From: Doryteuthis pealeii | Taxonomy: Eukaryota; Mollusca; Cephalopoda; Myopsida; Loliginidae | Length of the DNA stretch: 64,000 nucleotides | Direction: 5' to 3' | NCBI GenBank assembly: GCA_023376005.1 | Contig: CM042138.1 | Coordinates: 94,878,250-94,942,249, forward strand | In this document: in pieces, positions 34,712 through 45,930 of the stretch | How the letters are laid out: the number at the start of each line of letters is the position of its first letter | Numbering within the stretch: position 1 is the stretch's first letter | Program-made: the position numbers and the translations under genes | The notes under the pieces: generated by a model | The model's input: the letters and a program-made list of their open reading frames with translations, nothing else | Database searches by the model: none | What the model was told of the DNA's origin: nothing

Positions 34712-36439
34712 CACCAAGTTTGAATAGTGTTATAATGTTCCAACTTAGAGAATAAAGAAATTTCCAACCCAATTTCTAATAGCGTAAGGTTAGGATCTTT
34801 ACTCACCATGATTATGGACAAGAAGCGAGTAAACTTTGGCAGATTGATTGAAGACTGCTGTAATATTGCTGCAGATGGAAAGACTGTCAGTGGACTTATG
34901 CAGTTGGGAAAGTGATTACCCTGGTTAATTTCAAATAATCCCTTACAAAATAATTTTTCATTTATTCATTTGCAATTAATTATATATGATTTAACATCAA
35001 ATATAGTGGTCACTGAAGCTGTTTTTTAAGGGAGTTTTACTAAATGACTAAGACAAAAATTTTGCACTCAGAAAACCTAATAGGTGATATTTTTTTTTAA
35101 TATTCTTAAATGTCCTATTTTCTATTTCCTTAAGAAATAACTATTGGCAACAGAAAGTAATTTTCAAAGATAATTGAATTTAACTTGTAATAAAAAAATT
35201 TCTTTTAAGTGTATTTAGTCAATATTATAATTTCAATCATATTCATCTTGGTTCAATCATCTTCCGTACACAGCTCAGATTATCAAAGATGCATCAAGAT
35301 GCCTTCAAACCATACAAGAGAAAATTATCCAATTAGTAAAAATTACTCTTACAATTATCATCTGCAATCATAACTGAAGCTCTGGGAAATTTCATGAATA
35401 TTAATCATCACCAGAGGCACTAATATATATATATTATTGTCTAAAGTTCCAAGATTAAGTACTTTCATTATTCCCTGAATCATTTAGACTATATCCTCAT
35501 CTTTGAAATGTGAGACAAGCACTAGAAAAGCTGAACCTCCTAAAGCAAACCACAAAAGGATATTTGATTATTAAAATCTTCTAAAGAGAGACTAATATAA
35601 TCCTGTTACTATAAAAGCAAGTATAAAGGGGTAATAAAGAATGCTAACTGTACTAAGTAAATGAACCATATTTTTCTTAAGATAAGTACAAAGTAACAAT
35701 ATTGAAATACTGGATGCAGAACATTGGTTAGAATTTTTTTTTAAAGTTTTTAAAATGTTTCTTTATACATACTGAAATTCCTGTTAATTTTTTTTTTAAG
35801 TGATTTTATTGAAATAAATATCCACACACAAGTTTCAATGCCTTACAAATTATTGAACGACAGACAATAACAAGCCTAAAACTTCTAAAATCCCCAATAC
35901 CCACATCTAACAAAATTCAATTAGCTAATCCAGATACAAACATTTTTGTTTCCACAAATACAATAGGGACTTCTCTCAATAATTAAGAAAATTTAGAAAG
36001 ATAAAAGAAAAACAAAAAAAGAAAAACAAAAAATAAAAAAAAAATCAATTTTCATTTTAGGAAGCTAATTAACTGCAAATAAACTGTAAAGGCTGCTTGT
36101 CTGATTGGTTAAAAATATAACCAATAATTTTTGTTCAGCTACTAAATATGTTTCATGTTCCATTCATGAAGAATCATTACTGCATAACATCATTACTGCA
36201 AAAGTACAATAAAGATTCTTGTAAATCAATCTTTTTTTTTTTTTTTAATTCACTTTTAATAATGTACCTAATTCTACAGAAAACAGTAATGAAAACATTA
36301 GATTATAGGCTGCCTTAAAACTTAAGTCCAACTGTTGTTTAAAATATAGTGAAATTTGTTCATAAATAGTTTTAAGTATCATATCTGGTCATATATTGCA
36401 CACATGAACTCACTTCTAGAGGAAATAACTAATCATCAT
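34712..36439. other. 1.7 kb AT-rich stretch, no supported gene
   Basis: Contains A/T-rich patches near 36000-36050 and a poly-T near 36229-36246. No gene, SINE head or R1 body recognised. Confidence 0.4.
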
Positions 36440-36800
36440 GGCATGCCGACAGTACAGATTCCCTTGACTCTCTTGCCATCCATTATCCATCACTCTTAAT
36501 AATTCCTCTAGACTGCATCCAGTGTCTGCACAGAGTTGATGAATGTAAGTTTTTGCTGGTTGGCCAACACTGGTGTGTCCATTTGTAGGAGTTCATAGGA
36601 GATGGTAGGTAAGTGGCCATACAGCTGCTGTTTTGTAAAGTGTTGCTTCCAGGATTTGTTCAAAATAACATGCATCCATTATGTTGACATCGTTTTAAGT
36701 AAATGAGATATTGCTACAGTTATATGAACTGGTCTACTAATGCCATAGGCCTTCCATTTAATGGGGAGATGGCACAATCTTGATTAAGATACATGAACTC
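36440..36800 (-). pseudogene. LINE-A RT-protein fragment with internal deletions
   Basis: The plus strand matches, in order, segments of the long LINE-A copy: the C-terminal region (CTGGTTGGCCAACACTGG against the GRPxxxYIxQL region), the CATACAGCTGCTGTTTTG-type region, then TAAATGAGATATTGCTACAG and CATGAACTC. The order agrees with one LINE-A copy that lost large internal parts. No frame is intact. Confidence 0.65.
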
Positions 36801-36812
36801 TGATAAAACAGA

Positions 36813-37222
36813 CAATAACAATGATGGTGATAACACCAGGAATGACTTGGACCCACAGGACATAGACGCAGAAGTGTTGCCACTGGAGGCGTCCCCTCCA
36901 CCCCTGCAAAGAAGTGCTCGTCAAAGGCAGTCACCCCCTCACTGTGATATGTGTGATCATGAGATCAGGGGGGGGGTCTTGTCAAGTTTTGCCTGAACTA
37001 AACTAAAGAAACATGGCCAACATTGACGGCAGATTTATAGAGTATTGTCTCATTTGTGGCATGAGTTGGGCGACACCTATGCAAATTATGCCCACGGATA
37101 TCCACAGTATAAAAAAAACTCATTGTGTCATTTAGGCAGTGGTGATTTCGGTATGAGGAAAGATTGCAAGTGTGACGTGCACAACAGGCAAAGCGAATTG
37201 GTATTACCACAAACAATTACAG
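36813..37222. other. About 410 bp of foreign-looking sequence inside the LINE-A remnant
   Basis: LINE-A similarity stops near 36800-36812 and resumes at about 37223 (GTTCACATAGAGACCAATGC, TTTTGCTGCCTGC). The interior is more G+C-rich than its surroundings. It contains a Pro/Gln/Arg-rich plus frame ending near 36996 with a CDMCDHE string and a poly-G run. I recognise no family, so it may be part of another mobile element or a captured exon. Confidence 0.45.
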
Positions 37223-37272
37223 TTCACATAGAGACCAATGCATTTTGCTGCCTGCTCTAGGCTAAGCAGATG
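37223..37272 (-). pseudogene. LINE-A fragment, continuation
   Basis: GTTCACATAGAGACCAATGC and TTTTGCTGCCTGCTCTAGGC match the plus-strand LINE-A sequence at about 57285-57325, upstream of the YADD-coding region. Confidence 0.65.
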
Positions 37273-38199
37273 ACTTCAATTCAAAAAAGTAATAATATAC
37301 AGTAATCAAAGTTAAATACAATGGAATCTGATAAAGCCAAATGTTGGTCCCTATAAACAATTATTTCTTTTAAACTGATTTGCATAAAAAAGATAAAATA
37401 TTATGTTCTGTTCTTGTACAATTTATTCTACTACACAGTAGACCAGACATTAGCTATTTATGAAGACTGTTAGTGTAACAGGACATGTGAATATTCTTAA
37501 TCATAAGTTTTGGGCAAATACACATTTTTTTTAAAATTCTGTTTCTATCATTTTTTGTTAAAAAGTCAGCATTTTGAAGTTGACAGCTTTAATGAAAAAT
37601 TTGTGTGAAAATTTATCATTGTAATTGTGGTGCAATCTTTAAACTAGCAGGACCTGTGGATATACCACAATATAATAATTTAATTATTACATGTTTACTT
37701 AAGAGCTATTGCTAAATAGTTCAATATGTAAAAAAAATTTAATCTCTCTGGCTCTTTTTTATTTCTGTACTTCTTTTCAACTTTTTCGTTATGTTCGTTT
37801 GAAAAAGATTAGCGTTATCACTTCAGCATGCTCATCCCCGCTCTCTATCTTTCCCCTACTTTCTTTCTTATATTTTTCTGTGTAGCTTTTCTTTTTTCTT
37901 CTTTCTTTTATAATCAAAACAGAATGGTTCCTTATTTAGCTGAGACGACGGCACTCATAGGAAATAAGAATTCGGCAGATAATCAGGATCTACATTTTTG
38001 CATTTCATCTTGGATGATTTTTAACCAGAGGGTGTTGCAAGATGATAACAGTTGGAAGATTAAGGAACAAGATTATTAATATATAGATGGCTTTCTAGCT
38101 TGGTAGATGTTAACCATACTCCTATGATTTCCAGAACTGTTCTGATTTTTTTGAATGAAAATATAATATATTTTGATGACTATTTTAGTAAAATCTTGG
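37273..38199. other. No supported gene
   Basis: An 83-codon plus frame (37828-38079) has a hydrophobic N-terminal run that could pass for a signal or membrane segment. No family is recognised and the composition is ordinary for AT-rich DNA. Confidence 0.3.
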
Positions 38200-38272
38200 T
38201 GGGGATTGGTATAAAACCCAGAACCTTATGATTACTAGATGGATGCTCCACTGACTGAGCTAAACCAGTCCC
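38200..38272 (-). repeat. R2 SINE, tRNA-like head only
   Basis: In reverse: GGACTGGTTTAGCTCAGTCA, GTGGAGCATCCATCTAG, AATCATAAGGTTCTGGGTTT, then a B-box remnant. The body is absent. Confidence 0.65.
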
Positions 38273-38421
38273 TTGCTTCCTATATACACATGATAAACAC
38301 ACATATATATGTATATATAAATCCATATATTAGACACACACACATACACACTGAGTTCTCCAGACTTTTTATAACCAGATTTTAAGGTAACACCTTAAAA
38401 AAAAAATGCCTATTCTTTTAG

Positions 38422-38540
38422 GTAATCAGATGCAGTTTAGTATCATACCAAGAAAAACACTTTTGGGGGGGGAGGAGAAATCTTGACACACATACAGCAG
38501 GTGAAACAGTGTATTTTAAGCTCTACCAACAGGGCAACCA
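38422..38540 (-). repeat. R1 repeat, distal body fragment
   Basis: AATCAGATGCAGTTTAGTAT, CATACCAAGAAAAACAC and GTGTATTTTAAGCTCTACCA, ACAGGGCAACC. Confidence 0.65.
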
Positions 38541-38790
38541 CATGTTATGTACTACTCAGAGTACAGTGTATAATAATTCCTCATCTAAAAAAAAATTAAA
38601 AATAAAAAATAAAAAAATTATAAACAGAAGTAGGTTCTTTGAAAACACTTTTTAATCAGAGAAAGCAATGATAAAATATTAGTGAAAAGATAAGAAAAAG
38701 GGTAAAGTCAAGGTGAGATAATTCAAATAATACAATCATATAAATTTCTATATTGAAGAAATCTGAGTCAAATCTCAAAAGATAAGCTGC

Positions 38791-39270
38791 CCTGTTGCTA
38801 GAGGTTAGAATACGCTTGCAGAGGCATAAGATTACCCTTAAAAAAAAAAAAAAATTAAATTAAAGGGGGGGGGCTGTGTATGACACTAAACTGCATTTGG
38901 TGGTGAGGCTCCAGACCTGGAGAATGTAAAGTTGCAATTACTCCCAGGTCCATTCTGACCTGGAGTGGGCCTAACTCTTCAGGTCCTATCTATAGGTCAA
39001 ATAGATCTGTTTAAAAATGATTTGTATTAGATAGGAATAATTGATATAACTGTTTGCAAACAAATTATTATTAAACAGAAACAGTTACTTGAAACCATAT
39101 AATTGTGCATAAATTATTGATATTAGATAATTGTATGGTTTCAACTATTCTTGAGTGCAAAAGAAAACCTTAAGGAACAACTACACAAAAGAAATATAAA
39201 TATAAATGTACAATGAACACACTTCCCTAACTTCTAAGCATGTTGATATACTGTTAAAACCAAAAATTAG
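38791..39270 (+). repeat. R1 repeat, near complete
   Basis: CCCTGTTGCTAGAGGTTAGA, GACACTAAACTGCATTTGGT, GGTGAGGCTCCAGACC, CATTCTGACCTGGAGTGGG, TACTTGAAACCATATAATTG, CCCTAACTTCTAAGC and GTTGATATACTGTTAAAACC. An A-run and a G-run lie near 38840-38875. Confidence 0.8.
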
Positions 39271-39528
39271 GGAGTTGCTAACAATTTCTTACAACAGATT
39301 AATGAAACACAAGCACTAGAAGACCTGAGACATCTTAGTCTCTTTTTCTTACTTTATGGGGTCTATATACTGATAATCTACAAATATAGAAATACTTTTA
39401 TTATATCACATCACAGGCATGCTATTTGAATTTTCAATTAAAATATAAATAAAAGATAAATAAATAGAATTCTTATAAAAATGTAATATCCACCTTTATA
39501 TATTTCATACCCTGTTTTAATCATAATA

Positions 39529-39585
39529 GGACAGACTGCATTATTTAGTCTTTGGTTAGGCAATCAGTCTAAGAGATGGATAACT
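39529..39585 (+). repeat. R3 SINE, small fragment
   Basis: AGGACAGACTGCATTATTTA and TCTTTGGTTAGGCAATCAGT match the central R3 body. Confidence 0.5.
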
Positions 39586-39634
39586 CAATTCCAACCAGCT
39601 TTACTCAAAAATAGACAATTTAAAATTATATAAC

Positions 39635-39891
39635 TGTAGCAGAGATTGAACTCGCAACCTACTGATCACGGGTGGTGGGATTGCTGTCACCCCTGTTGGC
39701 TGAAATCATTCGACCGCTGAGAAGAATAAATGCTGAGGCGAGTTCTCTTGGGAGAACATCTTTTTCTGTGGAGAAATCCGGCTGGGCGACCAGACAAATT
39801 TCTGTTCTTGTTATAAGCTATTTCGGCTAACAGGGGTGACAACAATCCCACCACTCGCTATCAGGAGGTTGCGAGTTCAATCTCCACTACA
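39635..39891. mobile_element. Fold-back element, 257 bp, with 5 bp TSD
   Basis: The ends are inverted copies of about 72 bases. The left begins TGTAGCAGAGATTGAACTCG and the right, read in reverse, begins TGTAGTGGAGATTGAACTCG; both run through GTGGTGGGATTG and CACCCCTGTT. ATAAC lies directly outside both ends (39630-39634, 39892-39896). Each arm contains a B-box-like GCGAGTTCAATCTC, so the arms may derive from a tRNA-like sequence. No ORF is present. Confidence 0.9.
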
Positions 39892-39952
39892 ATAACTATC
39901 CAGAATTAATTATTTTCTTTTAAAAACAATATCTATTTATAAATAGATCAAT

Positions 39953-40790
39953 TTTTTTATCAGCACGTCAATCTGGCGAGTTATTTTATGCCAAAAGGTT
40001 AGGGAATCATGTACATTTACATTTTTTGTGTAGTTTCTTCACCCAAGCTCATTTTTTGATCTATTTAACCCATATGATGAGACCCTAACAGGTTCTACCA
40101 CTCCAGGTCGACCTGGGAGTAATGGTGATGAAGAGGTACTCCACACTCCCCATAGCTTCAAAATTGGGAACTTCACCACTAGATACAGTATAACATTATA
40201 CCCAGGACACTAAGACCCTCAATCACCACTTCCAGCAAATATATGATAAGAAGGGTTGGGATTTTCCATAAGGGCAATCATTGGCAATTCAGTCTCGAAA
40301 GACTATGATAAAAGTTTTTGTGTGCCCCTGAGGTTGCAGCGCCTCCTGTGACTATGAAGTCCTATGTTTGAGAAACATTCTCGACCACAGATTTTGCATT
40401 TGTATTTTGTCCCTGTAGATGATGATGTTCCGATGCTTTGTTGCCGTTGCTTTTTTATGGACCTCTTAGTTTCATGATGTTGTATCAGGGTGACTTCTGA
40501 CATGTACAGTCCTCTATGGAGATTCTGCCGCCACCGAGGGCGGTAGGTTCTAAGGCTTGATGTGATCAGCTGATTGGTCGGAGGAGGCCTCTCCAACTGC
40601 CTGTCTAGTCAAAGTAAAGGGCCAAAGTGATGTTGCATATCAAGGACTGCTCAGCCATCAGGATGCCATCCTTAAGTACCATGGGTGACCACCCACACCC
40701 AACAGACTGCCCAATTGGGGGGAATTTTACCCCTCTGCAGAGGTGGAGTCCGCATATTCTACTGCCCCAACTGACAGGGCATCTCTTGTG
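39953..40790 (-). repeat. R1 long form
   Basis: The hairpin head (CAGCACGTCAATCTGGCGAG, TTATTTTATGCC), the standard body and the medium-form insert (GACACTAAGACCCTCAATCA) are present. A further segment absent from other copies encodes a Cys/His finger on the minus strand. The usual distal end (CCCCTCTGCAGAGGTGGAGT, CGCATATTCTACTGCCCCAA) closes it. It shows that shorter R1 copies are internally deleted relatives of something larger. Confidence 0.8.
40303..40596 (-). pseudogene. Finger-coding segment of LINE-B type, inside R1 long form
   Basis: A 97-codon frame contains TYRPRWRQNLHRGLYMSE and, near its end, KYKCKICGRECFSNIGLHSH then RRRC. This is C-x2-C...H-x-x-x-x-C spacing of the type at the C-terminus of many non-LTR retrotransposon RT proteins. 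No RT domain precedes it. It is a tail remnant, not a host zinc-finger gene. Confidence 0.65.
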
Positions 40791-40799
40791 AAACATAGA

Positions 40800-41182
40800 A
40801 TTTAGGGATAATAGTGTTCTTTATCAAGCTTACTGGATAAAGGAGCCACTTTAAAACTAATTATTTTTTCTCTCTATTATTAAATTATGGTCTATTCTTA
40901 CATTGTAAGTTTCTTAAAAAGATCTTTAGTTAAATTATTCAGTTTAAGGAGTGACATAAAAGCAAAAGCAAAAAAAGGCAATTTTAAAGGTTATTACCAT
41001 CCTGACATTAAGTCGAATTCCCCAAATTTGTGATAAATAAAAATAGCATATCTATGTACTATGTATGTTATTGAATCTAAATTTGTGGATATTAAAAACT
41101 AAAAAGAAAAAATATGATACAACAAAAATATCTACTACAATACATTATAAACTTTATAGTGTATTAGAGTAGATATTTTTAT
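40800..41182. other. AT-rich stretch, nothing recognised
   Basis: No gene or repeat family recognised. Confidence 0.4.
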
Positions 41183-42728
41183 AATAGGTATACCCAAAAA
41201 TTTGGCTACTTTTCATTTTAAAAACGAATTAAAATTAATTAAATTAATTGTCTAAGTCAAAAAGTAGTAACATAATGAGTATAAGTAAAAAAAAAAATTA
41301 AAAAAAGCAAAATGATATTACACATGTAATTCATTTTTTATACATTTAAAATGATTTTTTCAGTCAATTTAGAGTATGGCCAAACGCTGTTTAAAGATGG
41401 CGTAAAATCCGTGTTTACAAAATAAATCTAACATTGAAAAAAAATTTACCAAAAATTATTCGATTTTAATTAAATTTTCAGTATTGATTTATCAATGAAT
41501 GAATTTTATAATGCATCAGTTATTTTATTTCAAAACTTTAATTAGGTATTTCTGCTATAATAAATTAATATATAAAATTCATTTAAAATATGAGCAGTAG
41601 GTATCACCAATTTCCCTGTGAAATTTGCTTACCTTTTGATGAAAAGGTGTCAAATATTTTTTTCCTAAAATATATTAGGGGAAATATTTTTTTTACGAGG
41701 TCTACCTCCCTATTTTATTTTAGGAAATATGAAAAAATGAACCAACAAAAAATGATTTTTACTTTTTTTCTATAAAGATAAAAGTCTGAATAATCATATC
41801 AGAAGATTTTTATAAGTTTCTATGCAAGAGTTCTTTTAGTAAAAGAACCATGAATACAGAATTCTGCTAAAAAAAATATCACTAAAGAAACTGACCCTGT
41901 TGTAAAAAAAAAAAAAAAAATTAAAAAAATAGACTGTTTTCCTTTTTTTCAAGATAACGGTGAGTAATTTTTCCCCAATCAGATAATTTGATCTTTGAAT
42001 TAACTGTTTTTCTTTGTAACAACTCTTTGTTCTTTATTGCAAGATTTTTTTTTTTAAAGTTCAAAAATATGTACCTTTCTTCCTTCAATATGGCCTGAAC
42101 TGATTACGTGACATATTTTGGTGGTACCTAGAGCATCTTGATGTTAAGTTTAAAATATCATTATTTGGTTCTAAAAAATATTTTTTTAATAACTACTTAG
42201 TATCAATCAACCATATTTTTTGGTTGAAAACTGTATTGGAAATTTAGCCCCCCACCCCTAAAACGGAACAAATATTGATGTATTCTTTTTTTTTCTTTTA
42301 TAAGATGATGGCCAATTAAATAATTATTGAAATGAGTAAAAAAAAAATTTTTTTTTTTTTTTTTAATTATTTTTTTAGTTTTTATTTTCATTTTATTTTC
42401 CGATTTTCAGTACTTATTAAATTTTTTCTTCTATTCACGCCTTCGATCTTGTCTTTTTATTTATGCAGAAAAAAGAATCAATCACATAACCCCACGGATA
42501 TTTTGGGCCCAAAAATAAAGGGGGGCCAAAGTTAAGTGACCTGAAAAAAATCAGAAAGTTTTGAAATAAAATAACTAATGCCTTATTAAAATTCATTCAT
42601 TGCTAAATCAACACAGAAAATTTCATTAAAATCGGATAATTCCCAGAGTTTTGGTAATTTTTTTTTCAAACGGGGTTAAAATTGTTTTGTAAAAACATGG
42701 ATTTTTTGACAAATTGGGTATACCTATT
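41183..42728. mobile_element. Long-inverted-terminus element E1, 1.55 kb
   Basis: The left end AATAGGTATACCCAA has its reverse complement at the right end (TTGGGTATACCTATT, ending 42728). Inside both ends lies a conserved block, TTTTCAGTATTGATTTATCA and ATGCATCAGTTATTTTATTT on the left, inverted on the right. The unique middle holds two segments repeated in E2 (41.66-41.83 and 41.95-42.14 kb). No transposase or other domain is visible, so it looks non-autonomous. Confidence 0.7.
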
Positions 42729-42811
42729 TTATAATATAAAGTATTACGAAAAATATATTTTAGGACTGGGAAAAACAAGTGAATTTAATATTTTTCTAAA
42801 CAACTGTCTGT

Positions 42812-45302
42812 ACTAGTGATACCCAAAATGAGACTAAATTGCATTTTTGACAAAATGACTTTAGCCCCACCTAGGGAAAATAATTTACCAAAAATCAGGG
42901 AATTATCAGTTTTTAATGAAATTTTCAGTGTTTATGTATCAATGAATGATCTTTATAATGCATTACTTATTTTATTTCAAAACTTTCTCATTTTTTTCAG
43001 GTCATTTTTTAACCCCCCCCCCCTATGTTGGGGGCGTAACTTTCCGTTTTCTAATTACAGTAAATAAAGAGATAAACGACCGAAGTTATGAATAGAAACA
43101 AAAAAAAAAAAAATTTTACGGTGGCTTTTCTATGAGAAAATAAGTACCGAAAATCGAAAAATAAAATGTAAAAAAATAATAAATAATTAATTTTTTGGAG
43201 ATTTCTTTTTTACTCATTTTGATAATTATTTAATTGGCTATTATTTTATAAAAGAAAAAATTATACATCGATATTTTTTCTGCTTAAATAAGGAGGGGGG
43301 TACATTTTCAATAGAGTTTTTCTTCAAAATGTATACTTTTTTAAAAAAAAATAAGGTTTGCATTAAGTAGATATTTATTTCTAGAATCTAAAAAATATAA
43401 CATTTTAAACTTATCAGGCTTTTCACATTTTAAATGAATTTTATTAGGTACCACCAATTTTACCCGGTGAAATTTAACCCCCCCCCCTATATTCAACACT
43501 ATGAAACTTGCAGAAAAATTAATATTTTCTTGAAATTAAATAAACTCCTGATGATTTTTTTTTTTAATTTTCAGCTTACTGAAATAATGAAAATTATGAT
43601 TGAAAAACAATGTTTTCATTTTTGCACTGTTAAATCAACTGAAATTTAACGTAGCTAAAAACAAGTTACGGTAAGAGGTTTTTTAAAAAATACTATGAAA
43701 AATCAATTATCTGATTTTCACAAAAATTTCTATAAATGTTTACCATTGGATGTAAATACATCTGAAATAGTTTTTTTTCTAAAATATATTAGGGGAAATG
43801 TTTTTTTACGAGGTCTATCAACCACCCACCCACCCACCCCTATTTTATTTTATGAGATAAAAAAATGACGCGTCAGAAAAACGTTGTACTTTTTTTTCTA
43901 TAAAGATAAGAGTCTAAATAACTATATCAATGAAATTGTATGAATGTACGAGCTGTAGTTTTTTTTTAGGAAAAATTAATGAAATCGGAAATAAAAAGTG
44001 CAAAAAAAATGTCATAATATTGATATTTGAAAACTTTTTTTTGCTTTTGTAATTTCAATCTTTTATGTGCTTAAATATTTTTTATTTTCTGCGTGAAATA
44101 AATTAAATATTTCTTTTTTCTGCGTCAAAAAATCGAATTTTTCACAAATATTTAAAAATATGAATTTTAGAATTCAGGTGAACTAAAATTTGGTCCGATC
44201 CGAGCTCGATTAATATTTTTAAAAGAATTTGTAATTTTCATTGTTGAATAGTAATGTGTTATTCTTAGAATATACGGAAGAACAAAACTGACATATTTGT
44301 TTTGTTTTTATACAAAGAGACGAGACGCTTCTCAGTAACCAAAGTTTGTTTTTCTTAGCTAGAAAAGATTATTTTATTTAACTTTTTCAACCAATTAGAA
44401 TAAAAAGTAAGTATATATTGATTATTTTATCAGTTTTTCTTAGAAAAAAATATTCAAATTTTCATTTTATTTTCGATTTTAAAAATTAATACTAAAACCG
44501 AAGACATTTTTTTAATTTTAATATTAAATTTTTTAAAGATTTTATTCATTTTAATAGTAAATTTTGGCTAAAAAAGTATATCCGTTACACCCAACCGTAC
44601 TTAGATGCATAACCGTAAGAGGGTAATAATATGTATTTTTTTCTGTCTAAATTGTGGCTTGAAAATTAGCCTTTCGCATGTAATACGGATAGGTTTGTTC
44701 ATTTTTTAAGATAACGATGTAATTTTTCCCAATCGGATAATTTGATCTTTGAATTAACTATTTTTCTTTGTAACAGCCCTGTACGATCTTTAATTGTTTT
44801 TTTACGAGGTTTTTGATAAACAAAGTTCGGAAATATTTATTTCCGTTTTATTCAAGATGGCCTAAACTGATCAATTGGTGGTCCCTAAATTTTATATATT
44901 AATTTTTCATAGCAAAAAATACTAAATTAAAGTTTTGAAATAAAATAACTGATGCATTATAAAATTCATTAATTGATAAATCAATACTGAAAATTTCATT
45001 AAAATCGGATTTTTGGTAAATTTTTTTTTCCATCCCAAATGTTATTTTAAAATTGTAAACAAGCGCCTAAAACCATTGAAAAAGAGGCAGAATGGCGGAT
45101 CGCGTCGAAATTGACCAAAACAAATTGTTTTAAATCTATTAAAAATAAACTGCATATGTAATGATATTTTTCTTTGTTTAATGATTGTCATTATGTTACT
45201 ACTTATCGATTTAGACAAAAGTTTGACCTTAAATAATAGATTTAATTAATTTTTAATTAGTTTTTAAAAAGCTAGCAGCCGACAATTTTGGGAATCTCTA
45301 GT
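42812..45302. mobile_element. Long-inverted-terminus element E2, 2.49 kb
   Basis: The left end ACTAGTGATACCCAAAAT pairs with the reverse complement of the right end, ACTAGAGATTCCCAAAAT. CTGT flanks both sides (42808-42811, 45303-45306), a possible 4 bp duplication. The arms carry the same conserved block as E1 (TGAAATTTTCAGTGTTTATG, ATTTTATTTCAAAACTTT). The interior repeats two E1 segments in the same direction. The 71-codon and 83-codon frames inside follow the repeat arms and show no domain. Confidence 0.7.
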
Positions 45303-45531
45303 CTGTACGGAGTTCAAAAGATGTAAAGAGGTGAGAGTTCTAGAATTAAATGCTTTTTTTTCCTTTTTGGTTTGTAAGTATTTTATTAAAGCAACAACTG
45401 ATAATCAAGAAAATAACTTTCAATTTCAAAATAATTAATGACGCAATTTTTAAATACAAAGATACATAAAAGGTATCCACAAATTGAAGGAATGAAGTAA
45501 ATACAGAACAAAAATAAAAATTGTACTTTTG

Positions 45532-45565
45532 TGTGTGTGTGTGTGTAAGTGTGTGTGTGTGTGTG
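45532..45565. repeat. (GT)n microsatellite
   Basis: GT run interrupted once by AAGT. The minus-strand Thr-His frame across it is an artefact. Confidence 0.9.
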
Positions 45566-45683
45566 CGTTTCAAAGAGCAAATATTTAACAATGATATAAA
45601 AAAAAAAAAAAACTTTTTCAAAGAATGGAGAACCATAGCAATGTAATCATTAAGTGAACTTTGCGCAAACTGAAACAAAATAT

Positions 45684-45757
45684 GAGGCACCCAGTAAGAA
45701 ACAACCTCACTGTCGTTTGCTTGCTAGCCTAGCTCACTAACCATTACACCACACGAA
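45684..45757 (-). repeat. R4 tRNA-like SINE head, minus
   Basis: GAGGCACCCAGTAAGAAACA, GCTAGCCTAGCTCACTAACC and ATTACACCACACG read in reverse as a tRNA-like A-box to B-box segment. It faces away from a similar head at 45793. Confidence 0.65.
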
Positions 45758-45792
45758 ATGTAGTGGCTGCGTCTACAATGTTGTCTTTCCGT

Positions 45793-45930
45793 TGTGTAAT
45801 GGTTAGCAAGTAAGTCTTGCAGATACAATAATACTGAAATGCGAGTTCGATCCTCGCTGGATGCCCCACACTTGCGACAGTGTCACATCCTATCCGTAAC
45901 GAACAGGTTGGGTAGGTATTCACTAAATAC
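45793..45930 (+). repeat. R4-type SINE with R3-type tail
   Basis: TGTGTAATGGTTAGCAAGTA (A-box-like) and GCGAGTTCGATCCTCGC (a strong B box) form the head. It is followed by GTGTCACATCCTATCCG and ACAGGTTGGGTAGGTATT, which corresponds to the reverse of the R3 tail. This links the R3 and R4 heads to one tail. No tRNA acceptor or anticodon arm is convincing. Confidence 0.7.

Noticed and set aside
36793..36996. New small protein starting MNSDKT
   Set aside because: The first residues are LINE-A sequence (VNSDKT of the RT protein) running into the insert, so the frame is a chimera made by the insertion.
37828..38079. Secreted or membrane protein
   Set aside because: A hydrophobic start alone is common in T-rich DNA; no domain, splice context or repeat of the frame supports it.
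40303..40596. Host zinc-finger gene
   Set aside because: The single finger has the non-LTR element type, no further fingers, and lies inside an R1 repeat that also occurs without it.
45386..45690. Coding frames across GT and TA microsatellites (also at 17076-17352, 19987-20310, 21142-21324, 47354-47581)
   Set aside because: Thr-His and Ile-Tyr runs come from the dinucleotide repeats; no conserved domain beside them.
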